Assembly (NCBI RefSeq): GCF_008298035.1
Contig: NZ_CP042910.1
Coordinates: 7,502,001-7,566,000, forward strand
Source: Gimesia maris
GTDB taxonomy: Bacteria > Planctomycetota > Planctomycetia > Planctomycetales > Planctomycetaceae
Direction of reading: 5' to 3'
DNA: 64,000 nucleotides
The stretch's first letter is position 1; each line of letters begins with the position of its first letter. Shown here piece by piece: positions 28,328-37,751 of the stretch. Under the pieces are notes generated by a model. That model was given only the letters and a program-made list of their open reading frames with translations. It searched no databases and had not been told where the DNA came from. A program made the translations under genes and the position numbers.

Positions 28328-28972
28328 CTAATTCAGCCCCAGCCCGTCAAGATCGGCATCCTGAATCTGCGCGGTTTTAATCGCGTCTTTCAGTTTGCCT
28401 ACCACAAAGTGCTTGTGGTTCGCGACCGCCTGCTCTGTGATCTGCAGTTGCTGCGCCACCTCTTTATTTGCTTTTCCTGAAACAAACAGCTGTTCGATAC
28501 ACTGCAGTCGCTCGAACTCACCATTTTTGATCCAGGCATCAATCAGCGTCTGCAGACTCACACAGATGATCTGCTCTTCTTTTGATTTGCGTTCCTTACT
28601 GCGTGCCAGGCTGGAGGCCACCCGCGTATGTCCGGCTGGTTCACGATGATTTTCCCGCGCGCCACTTTCCTCTGGAAACAGGGGAATTGTCGGTCGCCGT
28701 CCCTGTTTGCGCAGTAAATCTGTCAGTTTATGAGAGGCGATGGCAAACAGAAACGATTCTAAAGGAGTGCCAGGATCGTAATTGGGCAGGCTGATCAGAA
28801 AACCCAGGAACGTTTCCTGAACGACATCTTCACTGCTCGACTGATTGCGCAGACGGCTGTTCACAAATGCCAGCAACCGACCTTCATATCGGGCAATCAA
28901 TTCGGACCAGGCTTCCGCATCTCCGGCTTTGATTTGTGAGACCAGCAGCTGGTCGGCTTCGTCGATCGGCAT
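28328..28972 (-). CDS. RNA polymerase sigma factor, ECF-like
   Basis: This 214-residue sigma-70 family protein has region 2 (ARYEGRLLAFVNSRLRN, SSEDVVQETFLGFLISLPNYD, LESFLFAIASHKLTDLLRK) and region 4 (LQCIEQLFVSGKANKEVAQQLQITEQAVANHKHFVVGKLK). They are separated by a linker of about 60 residues that is longer than usual for ECF factors. No anti-sigma factor gene is adjacent. It lies 30 nt downstream of the membrane protein at 29003 and behind the Ser/Thr kinase on the same strand. Planctomycetes carry ECF groups genomically tied to Ser/Thr kinases, so control by phosphorylation is a reasonable inference. Confidence 0.88.
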   Translation of the reverse strand: MPIDEADQLLVSQIKAGDAEAWSELIARYEGRLLAFVNSRLRNQSSSEDVVQETFLGFLISLPNYDPGTPLESFLFAIASHKLTDLLRKQGRRPTIPLFPEESGARENHREPAGHTRVASSLARSKERKSKEEQIICVSLQTLIDAWIKNGEFERLQCIEQLFVSGKANKEVAQQLQITEQAVANHKHFVVGKLKDAIKTAQIQDADLDGLGLN

Positions 28973-29002
28973 AAGTCCATCACAGACTGATTAGAAGAGA
29001 AA

Positions 29003-29929
29003 TTAATGAGACGAATGGATTGTAGCCTGATCCGAGTCGGTTCTCAAATAAACGGCAGCTCCGATACACATCAATGTCATCAGACCAAAAACACCGCCCA
29101 CCCACAGACTGCGTTCATTGCCAATGTTCTGCTTCCAGCGGGTGAGTAACTGCTGTCTCACTACAGGCGTGTTTTCAATTTCCACATATGCCCTGAACAT
29201 ATCCTGCTTGAATGACTTTCCTGATTTCAACACATCACCAAAATCATGCTCAACCGTCTGGAAGTGAGGGCGGCGGTAGGCAGTCTGTCTGAACAGTTCC
29301 GGGTCCAGTTGCCACACATTGTTTTTCAACCAGGGCTCTCGCATCATCAGATTGGTCTGCATCTGCTGTCTTGCTTTCGCCAACGCATCCTGAAGCGCTT
29401 CCTCTCGGGTCGCAAATAAACCGGACTGAAACACCGGGCGGCTGTTATTAATCAGATTGTTTTCCTCAAGCACCGCTGAATGAACTCCCTCGACCACCCA
29501 GTCCGGCAATTCAGCATCCTTCTGTTGTGAGGGAATGTTCTTAACGGTTTTTTGAAACTTAAAGGGCTTGGATGCCACCAGGGGCTGATTATCGTTAATT
29601 TTCTCCTGCTCCGCAGCCTGAGGGATCTCGGCTTGAATGCCTTTCATTTTCGGATCAAGACGGACGGGATACTCAACGTCCTGCGGCGAGATTGCGGTTG
29701 CTTCCTGAACATTTTGAATCGATGACGAGGACATCTTCCTGACAATAAAGAGACCGGGACCTGCCAGAAAAAGGAACCCCAGTACAGCCAGACCGCCGAA
29801 GATTAACAGCCGCGAAACGTTCTGCTGCGAGAGATAGCGTACAACGGCTGCTGCCATCAGAATGACAACGGGGACCACGACCACTAAAATTAACAGTTCC
29901 AGTATTCCGATCATCATCGTGCGCCCCAT
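29003..29929 (-). CDS. Membrane protein of the kinase-sigma cluster, unknown function
   Basis: This 308-residue protein has two N-terminal membrane helices (about residues 7-30, and 40-63 with LLIFGGLAVLGFLFLAG). A soluble domain of about 210 residues has no recognised fold, and a C-terminal membrane helix (WVGGVFGLMTLMCIGAAVYL) ends it. The soluble part contains FATREEALQDALAKARQQ, a helical stretch. The start could be Met1, Met5 or Met6. It overlaps the end of the kinase gene by 16 nt and precedes the sigma factor gene by 30 nt, so it may be a membrane partner or anti-sigma-like component. That is positional inference only. Confidence 0.75.
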   Translation of the reverse strand: MGRTMMIGILELLILVVVVPVVILMAAAVVRYLSQQNVSRLLIFGGLAVLGFLFLAGPGLFIVRKMSSSSIQNVQEATAISPQDVEYPVRLDPKMKGIQAEIPQAAEQEKINDNQPLVASKPFKFQKTVKNIPSQQKDAELPDWVVEGVHSAVLEENNLINNSRPVFQSGLFATREEALQDALAKARQQMQTNLMMREPWLKNNVWQLDPELFRQTAYRRPHFQTVEHDFGDVLKSGKSFKQDMFRAYVEIENTPVVRQQLLTRWKQNIGNERSLWVGGVFGLMTLMCIGAAVYLRTDSDQATIHSSH

Positions 29930-31950
29930 TTCATTTCAATATAGCGTTGCTCGGGTGGAATCCAGCTGGCTGAGAGCTGCACGACGCTTGAGATAATAGC
30001 TGCCCAGCACATTGCCGGGATCATCGGAAACGCCCAGATGGCAGTAATGATATAAGCGGTAAAGACTGTGATCAGCACAGATAAAACCCGGAATTTTCGG
30101 GGGCGGAATGAATCGGCGTGCCACCACCAGCGACGGAAACAAAACAGAACTCCGAAAAAGATCACGTAGCTGAACAGGCTGGGTTGACCATTCACCAGTA
30201 CCAGCGAATTCGGGCCGACGGCATCAAACAGTGGTCTCAACCCCAGGTAATCCTCGCGTGCCGAACCAATGGTGGTCATCAGGACTTCTGTCTGCAGCAG
30301 GTAGATGATCGCTCCGACAGCAGCTCCAGTCGTCAGCCAGATGATACGGCGTGTGCTCTGATCATAGGTTTTACCTTCAGTCAGCTTCGCGACTGCTAAG
30401 ACACTCCAGGCAGCAACAAGCGTCCCGCAGATTAGCAGGCAGAACGGTGCGTAGTTATATCCTCCCATGACACCTCGAGACATATCGCCCATGGCTCCCT
30501 GAAAAAAAGATCCATCGGTAAAACAGACCAGCCCCACGACGATCACCAGCGTGCAGAATACCGCCTTGATCATTGAGACCGAGAGGTTGTACAACCGCGT
30601 CCGGTGCGAAATCGCGCGGGGAGTGCGCGGTGTTAAGGCACGGGGATAATACGGCTTCTGTTGTTTCTGGCTATAAGTCTGATGACGCTGTGCGTCTGCC
30701 TTTTTTCGTTCTTCTTCCCGGAGGATGCGCGTCTGCTCGAGATTGGTTTCGCGATCAGCGGTCTGGGTCTCATGTCTCTTTTGTTTTTTATCCCATAAAT
30801 TGCTGATGGGAGGCGGCCCCTTCACAATCGCCGATATTCCCTTGGTAAAAAACCGTCGCCCGAACACACACGCCATGACAACGGCTCCACTGAAAAGCAT
30901 CACGAAAGGGAGGCAAAGAATAAAAGGTGCAAAACCGGCCCCCAGGCTGGCCATCGTGGCTCCCATCAACCCGATAAGTAGAAACATCAAAATGATTGCA
31001 GGTCCTAATAGCGTCTTATACTCCCAGGAACTCTGATAGTTCGAAACGCGCGAGTTCTGCCTCACCCCGTCCGAATGTTGCATCGGGGCAGCAACACTCG
31101 CAAAGGTTTCAAATGCAGTATCGGGAATTTCCGTCACCGTCTCGCGTTGAAACAGAGCGCGCTCAAATTCCTGTTTGAATGTTTTGATATCGCCGATTCG
31201 CTTTTGAGGATCTTTTTCCAGAGCACGTCCCATCACCGCCTGCAAATGTACTGGTAAACGGCTCAGGTCCGGCTTTTCTGACAGATGCTTCATCAGAATT
31301 TCCGCCGTCGATTCCCCATCGAAGGGAACCACACCGGTGATCATTTCATATACCATCACCCCTACCGCATACACGTCTACTTCTTTACCGTAGCGGCCGC
31401 GTGCGACTTCGGGAGCCATGTAATACACAGTTCCTACACTTTGAGTATTCGCACTCCGCCGGCTGTGAGTGATGAACTTGGATAATCCGACATCGCCAAT
31501 TTTGATGGTCTCCCCATCGCGGAAAACATTGGACGGTTTCAGATCCCGGTGTACCAGGCCGCGGCTGTGCAGGTAAGACAATCCTTCTGAAATGCCCGAC
31601 AGCCAGTAGCGAACCTGCTCCATCGGCATACCCTGCGGATACTGATGAAGCGCCTTATCCAGGCCCTGACCGGATACATATTCCATGACCACCCAGTGAT
31701 CGCCGTCCCGGTCCGTTTTGACATCGAAAATGGTCACCAGGTTGGGATGCTTCAGATTCAGGCACTGCGTCACTCCCCGCAACTCAATATCCATATTCTG
31801 CTGCAGCAGCTTTAATGCGACCTCCTTACCGGAATCACTCAGTGCGTAGTACACCTCACCAAATCCGCCCCGGTCAATGGCGCGCTTGATCGTAAATCCT
31901 TCTAAAGGTTTCGATTCTGGTGCAAAGGTGAATTTCATTTTTCGTTCCAT
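29914..31950 (-). CDS. Membrane Ser/Thr protein kinase
   Basis: This 678-residue protein has an N-terminal Hanks-type kinase domain (about 15-275). It shows the glycine loop RGGFGEV, VALKLL (ATP-binding Lys), catalytic loop VHRDLKPSN, IGDVGLSKF (DVG in place of the usual DFG) and MAPEV. The C-terminal 380 residues hold several hydrophobic helices (two near 315-375 and five or so after 455), separated by a charged cytoplasmic loop rich in Lys, Arg, Gln and Glu. The kinase is therefore N-terminal with a large polytopic membrane part, unlike single-pass PASTA kinases. It is linked with a tandem-FHA protein and a sigma factor on the same strand. The DVG variant is usually still compatible with activity. 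Confidence 0.9.
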   Translation of the reverse strand: MERKMKFTFAPESKPLEGFTIKRAIDRGGFGEVYYALSDSGKEVALKLLQQNMDIELRGVTQCLNLKHPNLVTIFDVKTDRDGDHWVVMEYVSGQGLDKALHQYPQGMPMEQVRYWLSGISEGLSYLHSRGLVHRDLKPSNVFRDGETIKIGDVGLSKFITHSRRSANTQSVGTVYYMAPEVARGRYGKEVDVYAVGVMVYEMITGVVPFDGESTAEILMKHLSEKPDLSRLPVHLQAVMGRALEKDPQKRIGDIKTFKQEFERALFQRETVTEIPDTAFETFASVAAPMQHSDGVRQNSRVSNYQSSWEYKTLLGPAIILMFLLIGLMGATMASLGAGFAPFILCLPFVMLFSGAVVMACVFGRRFFTKGISAIVKGPPPISNLWDKKQKRHETQTADRETNLEQTRILREEERKKADAQRHQTYSQKQQKPYYPRALTPRTPRAISHRTRLYNLSVSMIKAVFCTLVIVVGLVCFTDGSFFQGAMGDMSRGVMGGYNYAPFCLLICGTLVAAWSVLAVAKLTEGKTYDQSTRRIIWLTTGAAVGAIIYLLQTEVLMTTIGSAREDYLGLRPLFDAVGPNSLVLVNGQPSLFSYVIFFGVLFCFRRWWWHADSFRPRKFRVLSVLITVFTAYIITAIWAFPMIPAMCWAAIISSVVQLSASWIPPEQRYIEMKWGAR

Positions 31951-32046
31951 CCGTTAAACAACATGGCAGTTGTACGGTTTACGATTCATTTCTCAACTAT
32001 CTTAATAACGTTGTCAAAGTGTCCCTGGATCATTTTTTTTCTGAGA

Positions 32047-32289
32047 TTACTGCCCCGTCAGTTTTATCCGTTCCGGTCGACGAATGAAGTAGTAAAGCAG
32101 TGCCCCAATCCCATTCAATAAAACGATTACCAACACCCAGATAATTTTATCATTACCAGTGGAAGGTTCGTATTTGATACAGTCAATTAACATCCAGATC
32201 CAGAGTACAAATAAGAGCAGGCTCAAAGCCATTGAAATCAAAGCAAACAGTAAACCAAGGAGTGACATCATTATTCCAATTTCCATCAT
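32047..32289 (-). CDS. Small PLDc_N-like membrane protein
   Basis: This 80-residue protein has two membrane helices, one at about residues 5-37 (long, partly split) and one at about 50-68. The signature [13 protein letters not shown] followed by [27 protein letters not shown] matches the phospholipase-D-nuclease N-terminal (PLDc_N) membrane module, which occurs without the catalytic domain in many short bacterial proteins. It lies between the kinase and the tandem FHA gene on the same strand. Function unknown. Confidence 0.8.
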   Translation of the reverse strand: MMEIGIMMSLLGLLFALISMALSLLLFVLWIWMLIDCIKYEPSTGNDKIIWVLVIVLLNGIGALLYYFIRRPERIKLTGQ

Positions 32290-32328
32290 GGCACGTATTC
32301 ATTAGCGCGAGTAAAACCCCTGTTCGAT

Positions 32329-32991
32329 TTAAGCGACAACCTCCCAGCGGAAACGCAGCTCAGGGCCAGTGACTAGAGAACCCGGGGTCAAAACGGTTCC
32401 CTGAGAAACTGACATCCCATTTACATCGATTGCCAGCCGGGAGCGACACAAGACCTGATTCCCCTGTCGATACAATATGACAGTTCCTGGCCAGTGTGGG
32501 CAGACGACATGATTTTCGCTGTTCGCTCCCAGCAGACAGGTTTCCGCCATTAGTACGACACCATCCAGTCGCTGTTGTGGCTGATGATGACTCGTGAATT
32601 CGAGACAGGCGGATGCACTCAGGGCCGTCGGCTGTCGGAATGTGAGGACTGTATCTGTATTCAGTCTAAGCGCCGCCTGATCCGTGAGCAAGACACGATC
32701 ATTGATCGCACGCTGATTACAGAAAACGGGAGCCATCGCTTCCAGAAAATAATTCTCTCCTGAGCGGGTGATCGACGCATGGTGTCGCGAAAGATTGGCC
32801 AGTATTGATAAATCAGCCCATTCCGAGGCCAGGCCGCCTGTCACGCCTGTTTCCCCCGGACCACCAATTTTCAGGGTCTCGGGTAAGTAGACCAGATACG
32901 TTCCGACCCCATCAATCCACAGCAGATAGCTCACGCCAGCGGAAGATTTCGCTGCCTGATCCTGTCTGGATGATGAAGTGAAGAAGCCCAA
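32329..32991 (-). CDS. Tandem FHA-like domain protein
   Basis: This 220-residue protein has a first FHA-like domain at about 25-115. LSRHHASITR corresponds to the conserved S-x-x-H strand, and CNQRAINDRVLL is the N-G turn equivalent. A second, degenerate copy covers about 130-215 (CLLGANSENHVVCPHWPGTVILYR, IDVNGMSVSQGTVL). There is no membrane segment. It is the first gene of the minus-strand signalling cluster and a natural reader of phosphothreonines made by the kinase two genes downstream. The substrate proteins cannot be predicted. Confidence 0.72.
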   Translation of the reverse strand: MGFFTSSSRQDQAAKSSAGVSYLLWIDGVGTYLVYLPETLKIGGPGETGVTGGLASEWADLSILANLSRHHASITRSGENYFLEAMAPVFCNQRAINDRVLLTDQAALRLNTDTVLTFRQPTALSASACLEFTSHHQPQQRLDGVVLMAETCLLGANSENHVVCPHWPGTVILYRQGNQVLCRSRLAIDVNGMSVSQGTVLTPGSLVTGPELRFRWEVVA

Positions 32992-33213
32992 GGTAATTCT
33001 CCGGAATCAGGAAGTGAGAGGCACAATTGCTAAAACAGTTCACACTTTATTTTAACGAATGAGTTCAACAAGTGATCGCTTAGGATGCTATTTTCGTCAG
33101 GGATCACTCAGATTTTCATCGGGACATCAAACTGGCAAGGGGCAGGCAGCTCTACTCGAAAACAAGAACCACCTGCCACCACTCGCGCCAATTTGTTTAT
33201 TTTTCAGTCGTTT

Positions 33214-34020
33214 TTACTGAATGGCGACACGATCGCCTGATTTAGTTCTGAAGTATTCATCCATCTGCTTGACGACATCCCGTTTTTCTTCCACTTTGGT
33301 ATCGACGGGAATCAGGCCAGTGAATTTTCCTTCTGCATCCAGCATCTTTTCTTTGACATCCAGTTGCTTGTTCAAGTCTTTAATCAGGCTCTTGGCACGG
33401 GTCAGTTGAGAATTATCGATCTCCAGATTACTGACGGTTTCTGCTGCCTGAACCGATTTCAGACGTGCTTCCAGCTGCTCGATCTGTACTTCCATGTCCA
33501 TCTTGGCAGACAGCATATTTTCCAACTTCTCACGATTGGCATCCAGAGCCTTTTGACGAGCTTTCAAAATCTGTTCGTTTCGCTTCAGCGTGTCGGTCGC
33601 GACTTTATAACGATCAAACCGCTGTGCCAGATCGCTGCGGATATCGTCTTTACTGTAGGTCCGACTTGCATACACAAATTCGGTCTCGTTCGACTCCAGG
33701 TCTGATCGCAGGGTGAACATCGCATCTTTCTGTTGTTTCATGGCGAGTTCTGTATCATGAATCTCGCTCTGCAATGTTTCGACATCTACCTGTTGCTCTG
33801 CAATCACATGCATACAACGACGAATGTCCGGCACCAGATCCTCCACCATTTTACGAGCCCGGTCGACTTCGAAATCCACGGGAACTTCTGACTTGACCGC
33901 CTGTCTGACAGAATTGCCGGCAGTTTTCACATAACTCACCACATCGCGGCCAAAGACGAAGGTTCCCAGCGTGGCCAGCACTGCAGCACCTATCACAAAT
34001 TTCTTACACATGAATATCAT
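33214..34020 (-). CDS. Membrane-anchored coiled-coil protein
   Basis: This protein of about 268 residues begins with one hydrophobic helix (KKFVIGAAVLATLGTFVFG). Almost all of the rest is predicted heptad-rich helix (AEQQVDVETLQSEIHDTELAMKQQ, LKRNEQILKARQKALDANREKLEN, MDMEVQIEQLEARLKSVQ). The frame is open to 34092, but GAGGGAG lies 8 nt before the ATG at 34020 (MIFMCKKF), so that start is chosen. The topology suggests a periplasmic or cytoplasmic rod anchored in the membrane. It is not assigned to a named family. It is separated from the upstream dipeptidase by a terminator. Confidence 0.78.
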   Translation of the reverse strand: MIFMCKKFVIGAAVLATLGTFVFGRDVVSYVKTAGNSVRQAVKSEVPVDFEVDRARKMVEDLVPDIRRCMHVIAEQQVDVETLQSEIHDTELAMKQQKDAMFTLRSDLESNETEFVYASRTYSKDDIRSDLAQRFDRYKVATDTLKRNEQILKARQKALDANREKLENMLSAKMDMEVQIEQLEARLKSVQAAETVSNLEIDNSQLTRAKSLIKDLNKQLDVKEKMLDAEGKFTGLIPVDTKVEEKRDVVKQMDEYFRTKSGDRVAIQ

Positions 34021-34150
34021 TGTCCAGACTCCCTCAATACAACAACAATTGTTCGATTCGGAACAGTAGGCCAAACCGATCGGCCACGTCACAGGGAATT
34101 ATTCGCCGCTCATTTCAAGTTCTTGAAAGTTTTTCACAAAGTTTGCCGGA

Positions 34151-34199
34151 AAAACAAAAAAACGCCGTATCCCATTGATAAACAACAGGATACAGCGAA
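34151..34199 (-). terminator. Terminator of the dipeptidase gene
   Basis: On the minus strand, CGCTGTATCC and GGGATACGGCG form an imperfect stem followed by TTTTTTTGTTTTT, 27 nt after the dipeptidase stop. Confidence 0.7.
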
Positions 34200-34225
34200 C
34201 AAAACATCTAGAATATCTGATATTC

Positions 34226-35308
34226 TCAGCTCTCTGGTAATGCCTTCAGGAAGAAATCCACAAAGTTCTGCGACATGATGCCTTTAATGTCTTCAGAACT
34301 GTATCCCCGTTTTTCCAGAATCCCGGCGAACATCCCCAGATCGGCGATCGTATCCAAGTCATGGGGCGTCTGTTCTTTCCCGAATCCGCCGTCCAGGTCC
34401 GTTCCCAGGCCGCAATGCTTTGCATTTCCTGCCAACTGGCAGATGTGATCGGTATGATTGGCAATATCTTCCACTGAAGTGGTTTTGGGATCAGAAACCC
34501 CAATCGTCCAGCCCGGTTTGATCATCCAGTTATCAAAGGCACAACCGATTACGGCACCGCGTTCGATCAACGCTTTGATCTGCTCATCCGTCAGTTGACG
34601 GTCGGCATTCACCAGAGACCGGCAGTTGTGGTGGCTGGCAAGCACTGGTCCCTGGAAGATTTCCAGCGACTCCCAGAATGACTGATCGGCGAGGTGTGTC
34701 ACATCCAGCAGCATACCCACCCGATCCATCTCTTTCAGCAGCGCGGGCCCCTGCTCTTTGAGCCCCCCTTCACTGCCTGTTCCAAAACAGTAGGGACCGG
34801 GACCATAATGGGCGGGTCCTAAGATTCGCAGACCGGCATCAAACCAGTCACCAATCTGTTCGGGAGACAGAATCGGCGGTGCCCCTTCCATACTCAGGAT
34901 GAAACCAATGGGAATCGTACTTCCTTCCGCGCGGGCAGCTGTTTCATTGGCTTCCCATTCAGCGATATGACTGGCGAGTGTGCTGCTGTCGGGAATCTCT
35001 CTTAAGACGCCTTTCGCTACCATCGCCCGGTAATAAGCCAACTGCCCCATGGCCACACCATAGGCGGCTTCTCTCGATTGATAATGCGTCAACGCCGCGT
35101 CTTTGCGATGCAGTCGAGGCAGTAGCGTGGAGATCGTCATTCCCACGCCCCCCTGACGCAGGGCATGCCAGGAAACCGTTGCTTCGCCGGGAATTATATT
35201 TTCAAACTGACGTTCAAACTTGCGAATGTCACTGACAGGTAATTCCAGATCCCGGTTCCATTCGCAGGCATTCCAGGCCATATCAAGGTGTGCATCAAAA
35301 ATCAGCAT
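34226..35308 (-). CDS. Membrane dipeptidase (peptidase M19 family)
   Basis: This 360-residue dinuclear zinc TIM-barrel hydrolase cleaves dipeptides. The first metal pair is the DAHLD motif (His7, Asp9). SMEGA supplies the bridging Glu, LDVTHLADQSFWE and ASHHNCRSL give the histidines, and GLGTDLDGGFG closes the active site. The length agrees with renal-dipeptidase-like bacterial enzymes. No signal peptide is seen, so it should be cytoplasmic despite the family name. A role in turnover of peptides, including D-Ala-D-Ala or L-D dipeptides from the wall, is possible but unproven. Confidence 0.92.
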   Translation of the reverse strand: MLIFDAHLDMAWNACEWNRDLELPVSDIRKFERQFENIIPGEATVSWHALRQGGVGMTISTLLPRLHRKDAALTHYQSREAAYGVAMGQLAYYRAMVAKGVLREIPDSSTLASHIAEWEANETAARAEGSTIPIGFILSMEGAPPILSPEQIGDWFDAGLRILGPAHYGPGPYCFGTGSEGGLKEQGPALLKEMDRVGMLLDVTHLADQSFWESLEIFQGPVLASHHNCRSLVNADRQLTDEQIKALIERGAVIGCAFDNWMIKPGWTIGVSDPKTTSVEDIANHTDHICQLAGNAKHCGLGTDLDGGFGKEQTPHDLDTIADLGMFAGILEKRGYSSEDIKGIMSQNFVDFFLKALPES

Positions 35309-35387
35309 AAGTTTCTCTATTCTGAAAAGAAGGTGGGAATGATCTCATTCGATCATTGTATATTATGATGGTTCTGCAAATCAGGTA

Positions 35388-35870
35388 TCAGGTAGAGGCA
35401 GGAGTTTCGGGACCTGACACATCAGTGGAATTTCCGCCACAGGAACAGATTCCCGCAGCAAAAGAAAACCAGCCGACAATGAGCAGAGTTCCTCCAATTG
35501 GCGCAATGGCTCCCCAGAAAGTCTGACCACTGAGCGTCAAAACGTAAAGACTTCCGGAGAAAAAAATGATTCCCAGCAGGAAACACCAGCCGGCTATATT
35601 CAACAGCTTTTTCTTCTGCGAAGTCAATCCGGCAAATCCGACCAGCAACAAAGCAATGGAGTGGTACATCTGGTATTGCGCGCCGGTCTTGAAATCGTTC
35701 AGATATTTCTCAGCCGCGGGTACTTCTACCCCCGAAACCGTTTTTACCTGCCCGGCATATTTCTCAGCAAAATATCCATCGACGCCATGGGCACCGAAGG
35801 CACCGATGATGACAGCCAGTCCACCCAATGCTGCACCTATGGTTGACCAGTTAATAGAACAACACGACAT
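35388..35870 (-). CDS. DUF423 membrane protein
   Basis: This 160-residue protein has four hydrophobic helices. The family signature is GGLAVIIGAFGAHG near the N-terminus, with FKTGAQYQMYHSIALLL in the middle and GIIFFSGSLYVLTL and APIGGTLLIVGWF at the end. DUF423 (YgdD-like) proteins are small inner-membrane proteins of unknown role. The insertion of about 20 residues after AEKY and the Cys/Gly/Ser-rich C-terminal tail (ICSCGGNSTD) are particular to this protein. It is a single gene between the dipeptidase and DJ-1 genes on the same strand. Confidence 0.88.
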   Translation of the reverse strand: MSCCSINWSTIGAALGGLAVIIGAFGAHGVDGYFAEKYAGQVKTVSGVEVPAAEKYLNDFKTGAQYQMYHSIALLLVGFAGLTSQKKKLLNIAGWCFLLGIIFFSGSLYVLTLSGQTFWGAIAPIGGTLLIVGWFSFAAGICSCGGNSTDVSGPETPAST

Positions 35871-35921
35871 CCACGTCTCTCCCCGATTAAAAGTGATACC
35901 GATACTTCAGTGTCACGAATA

Positions 35922-36503
35922 TTACAACTCGATTTTGGTTCCCAACACTTTCAGAAACGCCGCCAGCCACTGCGGATGAGCCGGCCAGGCAGGTGCGGAA
36001 ACCAGGTTTCCATCCACGTGGACGCCATCAATGGGTGTTTCCACAAACGTGCCTCCGGCGAGAGTCACCTCGGGCGCACACGCCGGGTAAGCCGTACAGC
36101 TTTTGTCTTTCAATACACCAGCGGCAGCCAGCAGCTGAAGTCCATGACAGATGGCGGCAATCGGCTTGCCTGCGATCGCAAACTGACGTGTGATTTCAAG
36201 CACACGTTCATTCAGGCGAATGTATTCCGGTGCCCGTCCGCCGGGAATCAGCAAAGCTGTATAGTCGTCTGCATTCACATCAGCAAAGGTGGCATTCAAC
36301 GTAAAGTTGTGTCCCCGTTTTTCCGAGTAAGTCTGATCGCCTTCAAAATCGTGAATCGAAGTGCGGATGATCTCGCCCGCTTTTTTATCCGGACAGACCA
36401 CATCGACCTGGTATCCCACCATCGTTAATGCCTGGAATGGGACCATGATTTCATAGTCCTCAACATAATCACCTGTTAAAAACAGGATGGATTTATTTGC
36501 CAT
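35922..36503 (-). CDS. DJ-1/PfpI family protein
   Basis: This 193-residue protein has a class I glutamine-amidotransferase-like fold. It begins [13 protein letters not shown] (the conserved acidic residue that activates the nucleophile) and contains [11 protein letters not shown] and the nucleophile elbow [11 protein letters not shown] with Cys-His adjacent. Family members act as proteases, glyoxalase/deglycase-like enzymes or stress chaperones; this one is close to the PfpI/YhbO type. It precedes DUF423 and follows the TSUP permease on the same strand, but spacing does not prove an operon. Confidence 0.88.
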   Translation of the reverse strand: MANKSILFLTGDYVEDYEIMVPFQALTMVGYQVDVVCPDKKAGEIIRTSIHDFEGDQTYSEKRGHNFTLNATFADVNADDYTALLIPGGRAPEYIRLNERVLEITRQFAIAGKPIAAICHGLQLLAAAGVLKDKSCTAYPACAPEVTLAGGTFVETPIDGVHVDGNLVSAPAWPAHPQWLAAFLKVLGTKIEL

Positions 36504-36527
36504 TATTTCATCTCCACTTACGATGTT

Positions 36528-37406
36528 TTATCCTGCCAGCAGAAACACCAGCCGCATCCCAATCATAAGAGCCACGGAGATTAATAACCAGCCAAACTGC
36601 CGTCTCAGTTGCAGCCCTTTGAGTCGGGCATTCAGGTCCGATCCCAGCCGGGCGCCCACCGTTCCCCCGAACAGGAGTGCGATTACTATCATGATACTGA
36701 TATTGCCATGCCAGGCGTGCGCGATCGTTGACTGGAATGCCACGACCCAGACGATCACCAGACTGCAGGTGATTGCCCGATGGGTGGGAATTCCCAGACC
36801 AAAAATCAGTATCGGAAATAACAGGATGCCTCCACTGATCCCCAGAAGACCGGAGACGAGCCCCAGCCCCAGACCAAACCACGCAATGACTGGAATCGAA
36901 AGCGGCGCTTCAACCAAACCGGGAAATCGAACTACTGGTGGTATCTGGAATCGATCTGTAAACAGCGTTGCGCTTAATTCTGAATCATCGCGACGGGCAC
37001 TTCGTAATGAAAGCACTCCCAGCCCGGTCAACATCAGGAAATAGGCAATCAGCACCACCAGATCTGCGACAATAATGTTTCTTCCATTAATCATGACAGC
37101 AGCAGATGATTTCGCGTGTTCCAGAATCCCCGTCCCGGCAATGACACCTAATAACAGTCCCCCCGTAATCACCAGCGGAAAAAACAGATCTCGAACTTTG
37201 ATTTTCCGCGCGAGTAGCGATGTTGTTGCAGGTCCCAGAACCTGACAGGCGCTCGCGCCGACAGCCAGTTCCATGGGAATTCCCAGCACTATATTCAAAA
37301 TGGGAACCAGCAGAAACCCGCCGCCGACTCCGAACATGCCCGCCAGAAAGCCGATCAGCCCTCCAGTGGTGGAAATCAGAAAAAAATCGAACCATCCGAA
37401 ACCCAT
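36528..37406 (-). CDS. TSUP (TauE/SafE) family permease
   Basis: This 292-residue polytopic protein has about eight membrane helices. The two inverted family repeats start at GGLIGFLAGMFGVGGGFLLVPIL and GLVSGLLGISGGILLFPIL, both with the glycine-rich G-x-G-G-G turn. TSUP permeases export or import sulfite, sulfoacetate or related sulfur compounds; the substrate here is unknown. It starts 13 nt after the stop of a 48-residue membrane protein on the same strand and is followed by the DJ-1 gene. Confidence 0.88.
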   Translation of the reverse strand: MGFGWFDFFLISTTGGLIGFLAGMFGVGGGFLLVPILNIVLGIPMELAVGASACQVLGPATTSLLARKIKVRDLFFPLVITGGLLLGVIAGTGILEHAKSSAAVMINGRNIIVADLVVLIAYFLMLTGLGVLSLRSARRDDSELSATLFTDRFQIPPVVRFPGLVEAPLSIPVIAWFGLGLGLVSGLLGISGGILLFPILIFGLGIPTHRAITCSLVIVWVVAFQSTIAHAWHGNISIMIVIALLFGGTVGARLGSDLNARLKGLQLRRQFGWLLISVALMIGMRLVFLLAG

Positions 37407-37418
37407 AACGCCGCCGCC

Positions 37419-37565
37419 TCAGATCTGATAATCAGGGAAAATATAGTCGTCGTCTGAGTTGTCGTTCGAGCGATCCTGCCATTGGTTGAAGATCCAGTTC
37501 ACAATCACGCCCCATAAAACGGGAATGATGATGCAGGCAATGATAAAGAAAATCTTGTCCAGCAT
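37419..37565 (-). CDS. 48-residue single-pass membrane protein
   Basis: ATG at 37565 to TGA at 37419 encodes 48 residues: MLDK, a hydrophobic helix (FFIIACIIIPVLWGVIVNWIF), then a polar acidic tail (DRSNDNSDDDYIFPDYQI). AAGG lies 8-11 nt upstream. It ends 13 nt before the permease start on the same strand, so it is likely cotranscribed and may be a small subunit or regulator of the permease. No family is recognised. Confidence 0.55.
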   Translation of the reverse strand: MLDKIFFIIACIIIPVLWGVIVNWIFNQWQDRSNDNSDDDYIFPDYQI

Positions 37566-37751
37566 GTACTTGACCTTAACGGAGTTCAGAATGGTGTGCT
37601 TCGTGTTTAGAGGCTGCAGGCGGCTGCTGTCAAGTGTGAACAGCCGCTTCCCCGGGAATGAGAGCCGATCTTAGTTGTTTTTTCATACCTTTTCTGGGAG
37701 CATGTACGTTCGTGAATCACACAGTCCGTCTGAAAAGAAGGTCCTGCAAAA

